NCBI GenBank assembly: GCA_009602725.1
Contig: WELB01000001.1
Span: 794,605-822,667 of the forward strand
DNA from: Spirogloea muscicola
Taxonomy: Eukaryota > Streptophyta > Zygnematophyceae > Spirogloeales > Spirogloeaceae
Length of the DNA stretch: 28,063 nt
Reading direction: 5' to 3'
Shown: one piece after another, positions 1 through 9,708 of the stretch
How positions within the stretch are numbered: the first letter of the stretch is position 1
Layout: each line of letters starts with the position of its first letter
Program-made: the position numbers and the translations under genes
Notes under the pieces: generated by a model
What the model was told of the DNA's origin: nothing
The model's database searches: none
The model's input: only the letters and a program-made list of their open reading frames with translations

Positions 1-2664
1 TCAGGTGACCTACAACACACCGGCCCCGCCGTCAAGGCCGCGCTGCCCCCCCAGCCGCCCTCGCCCTGCCGCGGCGCCATGCCGGACGCCGCGCCGCAGC
101 AGGAGGACGGCGACGAGGTGTGGGATCCGCCGCCCGCCGAGGCCGTCGGTGCCGCTGCCGCCGCCACCGCCAGTGCGAGCGCCATTGCGCACCCGTGGTT
201 GCCGTTCGCCCTCCCGTTCGTGTCCACCAGGCCGATCTCCGAGGCGGCGGCTGCCGCCGGCGGCGGCGGCGGCGGTGGCGGCGCCGTTGTCGGCGGCGAC
301 GGCGATGGCGGCGGCGCAGCCAGCGACCTGATGGCCACTTTGGACGCGTCGTTTCTGGCCCGGGCTGCCGCCGCCGCCTGCGCCGCCGGCAACGACTCTG
401 CCGCTGCAGCGGCAACGCATGCAGTGCCTGCCACCTTCCAGCAGCAGATGCCGCTGGCGCTGCCGGAGGCCGGCGGCGCTTCGGTGGTGGCGGCTAGGGA
501 GGAGAGCATGGACTGGCAGCCGCCGAGCGGCGGCGAGGATGGGGGGGGAGTGGGGACAAGCCAGGCCATGGCCGCAGACGGCGACCTCTACGCCTTGTCT
601 GGCGCACTGCTGGGCACGCGGGCGCTGCCGCTGACAGCCTTCGCTGCCAGAGGCCTGGACGGCGATAGCGCTGTGCCCGCGCCTGCGATGGCGATGAGCA
701 CCGACAGCTCGGGCACCTCGTACTGGGCGCCGCGAGGCTTGCTGGGCGGCAGCTCCGCGACGCCGCTCGGGCAGTTCTTGCAGGAGGCTGCCGCCGTGTC
801 GCCACTGGCTTTCGGTGCCGGCGAGCTCGTGGACATGGGTGGCCTGGACGACCCTGGCCACAATCACGGCGGCAGCTTTGGGCTCGGCACAGCGGGCGAG
901 CTCGGGGACTTTGCGCTGCTCGGCGGCGGCAGCGTGCGTGCCGCCGATGTGCTGAGCATGGCTGACCTCGCCAGCTTGGGCCTGGACTTCGGATGCGGCG
1001 GGGATGGCGCCAGTGGCGGCGGCGGCCTGGGCGCTGGCTTTGGCTGCAGCAGTCAAGCGCTGGCATCGGAGTCGGCGCTGGCAGACGACTCCATGCCATC
1101 CATGGCGCACCTGTGGCGGAGCGCCTCCATGCCGGCAACCGTGCTTGGTGGCAACAGCAGTGGATATCATGACACTGCTAGCAAGCTCCTCCTGGCAGGC
1201 CTGCGCTCAGCCGGCGGAGGCAGCGAGGGCCTGAGCGGTGACCTCAATGGGGAGCTCGCCAGCCACATGTTCAGCCAGATGGCGATTGCTGCCGGCGGCG
1301 GCGCTGGTCAGGGCGAAGCCGCTGCCGCCGCTGTTGTCGCCGCTGCCGCCACCGCTGCGGCGGCGGACCCCTTGCGCATACTGGAGCTGGGCGGCAGCTA
1401 TGCTGCACGCGACGCAATGGGCGACCAATTGGGGAGCAGCGCTGCGGCGGTCGCCACGGCCGCTGCCAAGCTGCAGGCGCAGCTCGGGTTCGCGCCGGGC
1501 ACCCCAGAGCAGCAGCTACACCAGGCTATGGGCGGCGGCGGCGGCGACGGCTCGCTGATGCGCCCTGCGCAGCTGCTCATCCCGGACAACACCGAGCCTG
1601 CGGCGCTCCCCTTGGCACCTGGTGAGTGCCTGCCTCCCTCGCCTCCTCGCCTCCCTCGCCTCCTTCCCTCCTCCCTTGCCCTCAACTACCGGCATTGGGC
1701 ATGCTTGATCTGAGCGCTGGCCAGGCCACTCCGACTGACTGCGCCGCTCGCGCCCAGCGAATGCAGGCCTCCTGCAACGCGCGTCGAGCTGCACGGCGCT
1801 GGACAGGGCGCTGGATATCCTTGGGGGAGCATCGCCGTCGATGGCCAGTGGCAGCCACGGCGACCTCCGCTTCTTCTCACCGCACCCGACCGAGGCCCGC
1901 CTGGGTCCTGACCCTGCCGACGTCCGGTTCTACTCGCCGCAGGCTGACTCGTCGCGTAAGCGGCGAGCCGAGAAGCAGTGGTCTGCTGGTAACGAAGCCC
2001 CTGGTGGCACTAGTGCATTGCCACCACCCGGCGCTCGGTCGCCCGCGCACCTGCGCACCATGTCTTCCGCAGACCGGGCCATGGTGCTGGCCGACGCCCT
2101 TGTGCTGCCGAGCAGTGGGCGGTTGCCCAGCCTCCCCCCGCCAGCGCCCGTCTGGCGGTCCCCCGGCGCGCCAACCACAAGCTCTGCAGATGGCGTGGTG
2201 CCCTCGCCTGCTGTCAGTGCTGGCAGTTTGTCGCCCCAATCTTCCCCGCCGCTGCAGCCTGGGAGCAAGCCGGCAGGATTCTCGGCACCATCCCCTCGCC
2301 GTAGTCGCCAAAGGTCAGCGCAGTGCTCACCGCACCGTCTATTTTGGTCATCAACCCCATTGGTTGACCACCAAGTGTCTCCTTTTGTCATCACGTATTG
2401 CAGTAGCTCGTCAAGCATGCAAAGTGCTCAGATATGAGGAGATGCTTTTAGCATATTAGTGTTTAGGAGTGCGTGTATGGTGCAGAATGTGACGCCCTCC
2501 ACCTCTTCTTGCTTCCGCCTTGCAGCCGCTCGCGCTCCACCTCGCAGCAGCGCACCGGCTATGTGAAGCTCTTGCCGAAGCCACCCGAGCCAGCGGCTGC
2601 TGCCGCTGCTGCCGTGGCTCCCCGCACCGGCTTATGTGGCAGCCCTGATAGCCCTTCATCATAA
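1..2664 (+). CDS. Ala/Gly-rich protein of unknown function, three exons, possibly 5'-partial
   Basis: I do not recognise this protein. Proposed exons are 1/79-1621, 1758-2313 and 2526-2664. Donors GGTGAG and AAGGTC and acceptors CCCAG and TTGCAG keep the frame (phases 1 and 2), giving 745 residues from the ATG at 79. The frame stays open from 79 back to base 1, so the true start may lie upstream. Exon 1 is almost entirely Ala/Gly/Ser with runs of eight Gly. Exon 2 has a twin motif (DLRFFSP then DVRFYSP) followed by a basic patch SRKRRAEKQ that could be a nuclear signal. The tail is Pro/Ser-rich and ends in an Ala run and SPDSPSS. The composition resembles the activation or linker part of a regulatory protein, but no domain supports that. 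Codon use is strongly GC-biased. The opposite strand is also open across exon 1, but only as a composition effect. Confidence 0.65.
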
Positions 2665-3419
2665 GGCATTGTCGCACGCTCGGCGACGCACTCTGTGCAA
2701 ACACTGCAAGCGACTGGCGCCACAATGTACTCTACCACTGATTTTCCGCCCAGCCGCAGCACAGTGCTTGGAGCAGCTACTGGCAGGCCACAGATCCATA
2801 AAGAGGGCAGCAAATTTGTGTTAGGAAATAGTGGCATATGCACACTCAAGGCATGGTGACAAGATACAGCCTTCACTGCCACTCTGCCTCTAACCCTGCC
2901 TAAACCTGGGACGCACGTTCGCCAAGGTCGATGCTATCACGGCCTTCAAACACTAGCCTGGCCAGAGCAGGCAAGCAAGGTGGATGCAGACCTTGCACGC
3001 GGCAGCCGAGTGCCCCAGCTGTGAGGGGCCTGTGAATAACCCTTGCAAATAAGGTCGCCTTGGTGCGATATGTTGTTGTCCATGTTGATGCAATTTCAGC
3101 ATCTGCTACTGCAATGCTCGGTATCAATGATCAGCTCCCTGACATTGTGCTGCTCCGCAACAAAGTACCCTTGCAAGTCCATGTGTTTAAGGCTTGTCTC
3201 AAGTGGCTGTAGTACTGGCGGCAGAAACTGTTGACTCAATTTTGTTCAAAGACGTCGCAATCAAATATTGAACACGGGTTCATAGGAGGTAAGCAAAATT
3301 GGTTGTGGCCAAAAAGTGCCCTCCCAACATGTGCTATAGCTTGCAAGTATGCATGCCCTGTATGCTGTCTTCTCTGCCTGCATCCAGCCCAAGCGTCAGG
3401 CAGCCGGTGCCCTAGGCAG
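2665..3419. other. Convergent intergenic region
   Basis: This stretch lies between two genes that converge, the plus-strand gene ending at 2664 and the acyl-CoA synthetase ending at 3420. It presumably holds both 3' untranslated regions. I see no convincing coding frame, RNA gene or repeat in it, and no clear TGTAA polyadenylation signal in either direction. Confidence 0.6.
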
Positions 3420-6400
3420 TCACAGCCTGCTCAGGCCTGGCAATTTGCCAAGGTGCCTGACTCGGTCTCTCAGAATAAATTTTTGTATTTTGCCTGTGGA
3501 AGTCTTTGGCAGCTCCCCAAAAATGACTGACTTGGGAACCTTGTAATGAGCCATATGGGCACGGCAGAAGTCAATCAAGTCCTTAGCTAGAGCCTCTTGA
3601 GATACGGCAGGAGACACCTTCGGGCTCCTACTTTCGCCATTGTGGCAGTCTTTGAGGGCGACAAATGCGCACGGGGTCTCGCCCCAGATGTCATCTGGCC
3701 TGGCGACAACGGCAGCCTCCAGGACTGCAGGATGCTTATACAATGCGCTCTCCACCTGAAAGAGCATTGGATGCTGGTTTAATTGGCAAAGCTTGAATCT
3801 TGCGCGCTACCCTTGCCAGTGACCGCCTTGAATTCAATGGCAGCCTGCATCGTAAGAGCATCAGTCTGCTGAATGGAGTAGGTCTTGTGGAAAACCTCCA
3901 AGCTGCTGATGTTCTCCCCTCCTGAAATTATGATGTCTTTGCTCCTGTCCATGATCTCCACGTATCCATCGGGGTGCATGACAGCCAGGTCGCCAGAGTG
4001 TAACCACCCTCCCTGGCAGACATTGTTACAGTACATGAATGGGGTCTTGCATTCGATCAGTATCATAATCACCTCGCCTGAGCAGGATTGCTAGCTTGTA
4101 AGCCGACAATATTGTTGATGGTTGAGCTTCGAAGGTTACACAGACCTTTGAACTAATATTTGCAACTGCAGCAGACCCATCTCAACTGGGCCAGGCTGCT
4201 AACAACAAGTGTGGTACCACCAAAGGAAGCTGTGCAGTGACTGATAGTTAGTCAGTCAGTTTGGTCATGGGCTTCAACCTTCGTGGCCTCCCTGGTAGCA
4301 CTCTCGTTCTTGAGGTAGCCCTTCATCGTCACGTTGCCCCGAAGCATTATTTCCCCGATAGACTCACCATCCGCTGGCACGGGCTGCATAGTCTTTGGGT
4401 CCATCACCTCCATACGAAACTGGCCAAGATGGCACACGCCCTGCAAGATGGACAAGGTCAAAGATACAGCAGGCAGATCAGCAGAATACCCTCGAGTCGA
4501 GTTCTTGGATGGATGGAGCAACTGTCATCTCCGTCTACGGTGCTTGCAAGTTGGTACTGAATCAGGACAAGGTTCACTGGTCAAGGGGAAGACCAGAAGT
4601 GTCCCACACTGAGAAAAGGAGGCACTCGAAGATGATGCCGCAACTAAGACGCCTCTAGTAAAGAGCATGTAAGCAATTAGCCAAGGACCTGGCGAGCCTT
4701 GAGTCTTCCTCGCTCCCCTGCAGGGAGGGGGTCCCACTCATCTTTCCAGACGCACATGACGCAAGGCCCGTACGTCTCTGTCAAGCCATACGCGTGGAGA
4801 ATGTGGAACCCTATCTCCTCAACTCTGCGGATGACTTGCGAGGGAGGAGCTGCCCCCGCTGTCATGACCTCCACCGCACCGTGCATCCGCCCCCGATCCG
4901 CAACCCCCGCGTTTGCGAGCATGTTGAGCACAACTGCCGAACAAATAGGATGCGGACAAGGTTACTGGCGTGTGAGGGCGAGCAGTCGTGGGTCCTGCAG
5001 CTGACCTGACGAGCTTTCAGCTGCGCTTGCCGATCAGGAGGCAAGGCATCCCACTCCAGCTTCCAGACGCAGACGCTGGCCGGCCCAAAAGTCTCCGTCA
5101 GACCATACGCGTGCGTGACGCAGAAGCCGGCGGCTTTCATCCTGGTGAGTATGGCGGGTGACGGCGGAGCCCCCCCAATGAGGACATCCACTTGCTTGCA
5201 CAGTTTGCCAGAGCCCCAAAGGGAGCTGGCCAGCATGTTGAGCACAACTGTTCACAAGCCACCACTACTCTGTATCACCACCCCCCATCTCATCCTGCTG
5301 TTTGTTTGCCTACTCTCAGTTGCCTGGTCTCTCCAGACTGACAATATGTACTCTACACGGTCACTCCAGATGTGTTGCATGTGAAGCTGATGCTCGATGG
5401 CTGTGCTACGAAATGGGAAGCCTTCTCGTCTGAGTCCTGTAACCTAACCCTTCAATTTCTTGCACAAGGACCATGTTACCGACTTCAAAGAAGCATCAAA
5501 CTTGGGGTGAATGCAATGAAAGCATCGAGACATCACCTGGGGCTCCGCAGAAGTGCGTGACTTTGTGCTGTGCAATGGCTGCAGAACGGACATGTGGGAG
5601 TGCTTTGTCAGATGTTATAAGGTGCAATGCTAAGGTCTCATTGAAAGTACCGCATCTGGCAACTTCCAGGCCACGGGCCACTGCTAGCTTGATGAGATGC
5701 TGCCTCTTCTAAAGCCCAACTTGTACACAGTGTTCAGGAACATGTCAGCCAAGACCCATGAAGCAAAATACGACCAACAACAGTGAGGACCCTTTACCTG
5801 CGTATACGATTTCAGCAGTGACATTGCGGAGGCAGATGTTGGTGCCGGCCAGCGCCGCGAGGGTCCATGGGAAGCACCATCCATTACAGTGGAACATGGG
5901 CAGTGTCCACAAATACACAGCGCCAACCCTCATCTCCCAGCTGAGGGCGTTGGCTAGAGCGTTCAAGTAAGCCCCCCGGTGGTGGTACACAACGCCCTTT
6001 GGCGTTGACGTTGTACCTGACGTGTAATTCAACGCAATCGCCTGCCACTCGTCATCCGGGAGGTTCCAGGCATACTCCTGATCCCCTTCTTCAAGGAATG
6101 CCTCATACTCCGTGTCTGACGCGCTTAAGAGGTCGTCCTCCTGACAACCACCGGCGACATCCTTGTCCTGGATGACCACAATTGGAGGCCATCGTTGGCG
6201 GTCCTGTTTTTCCAGTCATAGGCAGGACCCTGTCAGCAAGCCACTTATCTAGCGCATTCATCCTACTGGTCCATGTGTTGCCAATGTTGTATTTGTACCT
6301 CCTCTCTCTTTCTGAGCTAGAGGATGCCTGCAGACTTCCATAATGCTTGAATACTTGTTGATCGCCAGACAAATTCCTAGCAGCACCTTGCCTGGCTTAG

Positions 6401-7451
6401 ACAAGACTACTCAGTCAGCAAGACGTGCAGGCTCATACATAAAGACGCCCGAAGCATAGAGGTGATAGCGATTGGTAAATGGTTCGACAAGCACGTGTCG
6501 AGTAATGTTTCACAGTATGCATTTATGGCGAGCAATCCTGCCACCCTGGGCCGTCATCAACCTTGGTGAGCAGTTGCAGCGCGTCCGTGACGAGCTTGAG
6601 GAAGCAGGAGTCCACGAATATCAGCTTCGCTTCTCCGTGGTCCAGGAAGTGGGCAATGGTGGGAGAATCAAGGCGGAGGTTGATGGCGTTGAGCACCGCC
6701 CCCGCCATTGGCACTCCAAAGTGCGCCTCGTAAAGTGCTGGGATGTTAGGAGCAACAAAAGCCACCTGTCGCTTGCGGCAAATCTGTCAGATATGCATCT
6801 CTTGTGCTGAATACGAGCCGGCAAGTGGGAAACCCCAGCATGCAGACACATTCTCTGTGACAAGCCTGGCTACCCAAATGACCGACGACTGGCTGCGCCG
6901 CCCCATCGAGTACTGGGTGCGGAACGCAGCGCAGGCTCGACGTCACGTGCAGTGAGCGCGTTCTTCCCTTCTACATCTGCTGCTGCATGAACTCCTCAAG
7001 ACCGTCTGCTCTACTGGGTGTTCTACACAAGGTGTCCTCAGATTGGAACCATTGCAGACAATGAGCTGCAGCAGCTGAGCTTGCTGATGCACACTGGCGG
7101 ACCGGCTTCAAGACCCTCAGTGCGAGCGACCGGGCATGGTGGGAACCCGAGAGGACCCAACAAGGGCAGCATGGCGGCGGAGGTCACCGTGTGCCCGTCA
7201 CCGACACCGCGTCGGCGCAGCGCAGACGCCATGCGGCGGGCGCGCGCGAGCTCGTCGGCCCAGGTGAGGACGCGCGAGCCGTGGACGACGGCCGGCCTCG
7301 TGGGGAAGACGCGCGCCGCGCGCTCCAGGAAGGCCAGCGGCGACAGCGCGACGTGGTTGGCGGCCGACCTCGCCAGCCCGGCCTCGTACATGCCGCCGCC
7401 CGCCGCGGCGCTTGCCGCCGCCGTCGCCGGAGCCTGACGAGCTTCCGCCAT
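3420..7451 (-). CDS. Peroxisomal acyl-activating enzyme (medium/long-chain fatty acyl-CoA synthetase, plant AAE type) with duplicated exon 5
   Basis: The enzyme activates a fatty or carboxylic acid to its acyl-CoA through an acyl-AMP intermediate. Exons on the minus strand are 7451-7188, 6765-6562, 6203-5798, 5578-5537, then either 5247-5006 (5a) or 4933-4689 (5b), then 4440-4279, 4012-3896 and 3755-3420. All junctions are GT..AG and phases match, giving 590 residues with 5a or 591 with 5b, close to the family norm of about 550-570. Motifs in order (5a numbering): P-loop [10 protein letters not shown] (217-226), VTHFCGAP (298-305), GGAPP and HAYGLTET in exon 5, SGDLA (446-450), [15 protein letters not shown] (from 462), and [11 protein letters not shown] with the catalytic Lys near 568. 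The C-terminus SRL is a type 1 peroxisomal targeting signal. Exon 4 is only 42 bases. The ATG at 7451 was chosen because the following residues lead into the family N-terminus; an in-frame start at 7565 (CAT read as ATG) is possible. Exact chain-length preference cannot be read from the sequence. Confidence 0.94.
4689..4933 (-). CDS. Alternative exon 5b of the acyl-CoA synthetase (tandem paralogous exon)
   Basis: This 245-base exon follows an acceptor reading TCGGCAG and ends at CAG before the donor GTCCTT. Like 5a it enters in phase 1 and leaves in phase 0, and it encodes 82 residues. It begins VVLNMLA, has a changed pocket segment [11 protein letters not shown], then [19 protein letters not shown] and LKARQ. 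A hand alignment gives 39 of about 81 positions identical to 5a. No stop or frameshift is present, so it looks functional rather than decayed. Only 72 bases separate it from 5a. Confidence 0.92.
5006..5247 (-). CDS. Alternative exon 5a of the acyl-CoA synthetase
   Basis: This 242-base exon follows an acceptor reading GAACAG and ends at CAG before the donor GTCAGC. It enters in phase 1 (its first two bases complete the Val codon begun in exon 4) and leaves in phase 0. It encodes 81 residues counting the split codon, with VVLNMLA at the start, the canonical [11 protein letters not shown] pocket segment, [11 protein letters not shown] and the end LKARQ. It is the upstream copy of the pair and the closer one to the family pattern GGAPPPPAVL. 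Confidence 0.92.
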
Positions 7452-7596
7452 CGCTGCGCAGGCGGGGTGGCGAGCTGCAGGCGGGCCTGGCAACGTCGAG
7501 CTGGGAGACGGCGTACGCGCGCGCCACGGCTGCTGTTCGGCAATAGAAGCCACCCGAGTGCACACCTCGGCAGTGTAGATTGCATCCAGTCATACA

Positions 7597-7712
7597 TGAG
7601 GATTGGAGTGCGTGATGGAGGGCCCGATCGGCCAAGTACGAAGGCAAGCACATTGACATAGGTACATCAGCTGCTGCTAAGCTGGACCCGCTCGGAAACC
7701 ACGAGCCATACA
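7597..7712 (-). repeat. Retroelement 3'-end copy A, upstream of the acyl-CoA synthetase
   Basis: Read on the minus strand this matches the shared 3' tail of copies at 9119, 15324, 21177 and 22757: a coding end resembling CGTGGTT..GAGCGGGTC, then TCAATGTGCTTGCCTT, GTACTTGGCC and GGGCCCTCC. It lies about 150 bases upstream of the start codon at 7451 in the same orientation, so it may sit in the promoter or 5' untranslated region. Confidence 0.75.
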
Positions 7713-8290
7713 TCAGCGTGCTGGGAGCGCACTAAGCCATGACAACCGACTTGCGGCGTGGTTCTCCGGCGCCCCAGATTAGTCTGGCAGACATGTACAG
7801 CCACTGCCCTCTCCTGAAAGCTTCTTTTCTTCGGCAGACGTGCAAGTGCTCACTTGTGGGTACTAGAGTCCCCATTTATATGTCATTACCATCTTGGTAT
7901 CTTAGCCTGTCTTGAATTCTTTGTTCTTCTGACAGGGAGTGTACTGGCTTGGTTTGCCCTCCCTCTTAGACAATGCGCACCGCACGCATTTACAATATGC
8001 AGAGCCGCAGGCTGGGCAGTCAGGGCCGTTTTCAGTTACCCCGTGCCAGTAACTTGGGAAACAGATGAGGTGACGAGAGCAGAGGCACCCTGCTGCGCAA
8101 GCAAGAGGCTGCTACAAGGGGCGACCTGCATAGCGGTGCAAATCAAGCAATTGGGATGTCTATTCAATCTTTTGTGGGCTGGCTTGATCACAGCCCGAGT
8201 TCTCTTTGAAGAGCTGCTTCTTCTGGAAGGATTCACAGCCCTTGCCCACTCTGGAAGAGCCACTCTCTATCTGGAGGAACATGGAGGGCC
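7690..8290 (+). repeat. Degenerate copy 1 of a dispersed multi-box repeat
   Basis: Boxes occur in the same order as in other copies: CATCAGCGTGCTGGGAGCGC (7711), CCCCAGATTAGTCTG (7772), GTGCTCACTTGTGGGTACT (7847), GTACTGGCTTGGTTTGCCCT (7941) with ATGCGCACCGCACGC, and GGGCTGGCTTGATCACAGCC (8176) with TTTGAAGAGCTGCTTC. The open frame across 7854-8366 is not conserved between copies and is not taken as a gene. Confidence 0.7.
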
Positions 8291-9118
8291 GCTCGGTACG
8301 AATATAGATCCAAAAGGTATGGAGCCTCCGTCTGCTCCCTGCCCGCCTTGCCGCTGGTCAGCTTGACAGGCCATCAGCAAAAGTAGCAAGGACACCGACC
8401 CCTCTTACATCTGTGGCTGTCCATGGCCCAGCAAGTAGGAGTTAGAGCCGGCATGGTGTGCTCTGTAACTTATGGATTTATTTGTGCTTGACCACCTTCA
8501 CATGTGAAAAGAGCTTCGCCTTGTAGGCGCCGCTAGGGGGAGCTCTTTTGGTTGTGAAAGGCCAGCCCAAAAAGAAGGGGCAGAATGAACCAACCTTCAA
8601 GCGACACTGGATCCCGTTGTCTCTTCTCTGCCCCTGTAGCTAGAAAGCTGCCCATTGGTGTCCAGCGTGCGGGAGGTGGTCCCGGGGCTTTTTACTGCTG
8701 TCTTATTATCTGATGTATGCGCAACACTTACATGGCCACTACGGTCTTGAACTCTGGTCAGCAGGCATCTTATGCTCAGCGGTGACAATTGTCTAAGCTC
8801 TGCGAGCTGCCGCAGGCAAGGTCTGCCTGGCTACCTATAGCGAATGTGATCACCCATCGAAGTCGGCTACACAGCCTCGCTGTAAAGGGGCCCAGTACAT
8901 GCACGCTAGACCCCGCCTAGACCACACAAACTGCAGTCTTTGAGCCGACTATGGGAGCACTGGTCAGTGCTGCATCATTTCGGACCAGTTTGCACACGAA
9001 GGGGGTAATGACAGGAGCAGCATAGCAGGAAATAGCAGGTAGTCCCTCAGCATACTACCAGCATGGAAATATGCATGTTTTTGTGGCTCAACCGTGAAAG
9101 CTTACACCACAGACATGA
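8291..9118. other. Intergenic DNA with repeat scraps
   Basis: A minus-strand piece of the GGCTGGCCTTTCACA box occurs at about 8540-8580 (read there as GTGAAAGGCCAGCCC). I see no coding frame, RNA gene or other organised signal in the rest. Confidence 0.5.
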
Positions 9119-9235
9119 GCTGACTCGTGGTTACTGAGCGGGTCAGCTGAGCAGCAGGTGACGTTCATTTGTCAATGTGCTTGCCTTTGTACTTTGCCAC
9201 ACAGGCCCTCCACTTCTTAATACATATTCATTCCT
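9119..9235 (+). repeat. Retroelement 3'-end copy B
   Basis: It starts CTGACTCGTGGTTACTGAGC, the coding end and stop of the element, and continues with GTCAATGTGCTTGCCTTTGT and CACACAGGCCCTCC. Only the 3' end is present, as expected for a 5'-truncated retroelement. Confidence 0.75.
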
Positions 9236-9708
9236 GACAGAAGCACAGCTTGGCTGCTTCAAAATGCGCTGTTCCAAGTTCAATCACGTGCCTGATGTGC
9301 AAGCATTCCATGCCAAGCATGATCAAAACCAGGACATTGGATCTCAGAAGGCAGCAAGTTTTCACCACCATGTACTGATTGATTGATGTATAGCACGGGT
9401 TGACCATCACCATTGGGAATAGCAACACCATACGTATCTATTGTAGCACAATATGGCTGACTATTTGTCCAGCCAGATTTCGAGCACTACTTTTGAGTAC
9501 TGATTGATTCTATAGCCACCAGGGTAGCCGTTGTACACTGAGGTGCTTTAGAGAACCTCATGAAAGCTCAACACTACACATTACAAAATTAGGCACTGAC
9601 TTGCGGCAGAGTGGTCCAGTGCTTTGTATGCAGATCCAAAGATGTGCAGACTTCGCAGCATGCATGCACGGACAAAGCATACAGATCAATCACTCTAGAT
9701 AGCTAGCT
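9236..9708. other. 3' flank of the GARP-like gene
   Basis: I see no gene here. The minus-strand pentamer TGTAA at 9585-9581, the usual green-algal polyadenylation signal, lies about 125 bases after the stop of the GARP-like gene, so the gene's 3' untranslated region probably ends nearby. Confidence 0.45.
9581..9585 (-). promoter_or_regulatory. Probable TGTAA polyadenylation signal
   Basis: The plus strand reads TTACA, so the minus strand carries TGTAA about 125 bases downstream of the stop codon at 9709-9711. TGTAA is the common polyadenylation signal of chlorophyte algae. A pentamer can occur by chance. Confidence 0.4.

Noticed and set aside
10-1170. Long minus-strand open frame opposite the first exon of the Ala/Gly-rich gene
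   Set aside because: It is a shadow of GC-rich Ala/Gly codons. The plus-strand frame has consistent introns and a more ordinary composition, and the minus frame shows no motif.
4677-5255. Two tandem acyl-CoA synthetase genes or a partial pseudogene copy
   Set aside because: Only one exon is duplicated, and both copies are intact with matching splice phases. No other exon of the gene is repeated, so this is an exon duplication rather than a gene duplication.
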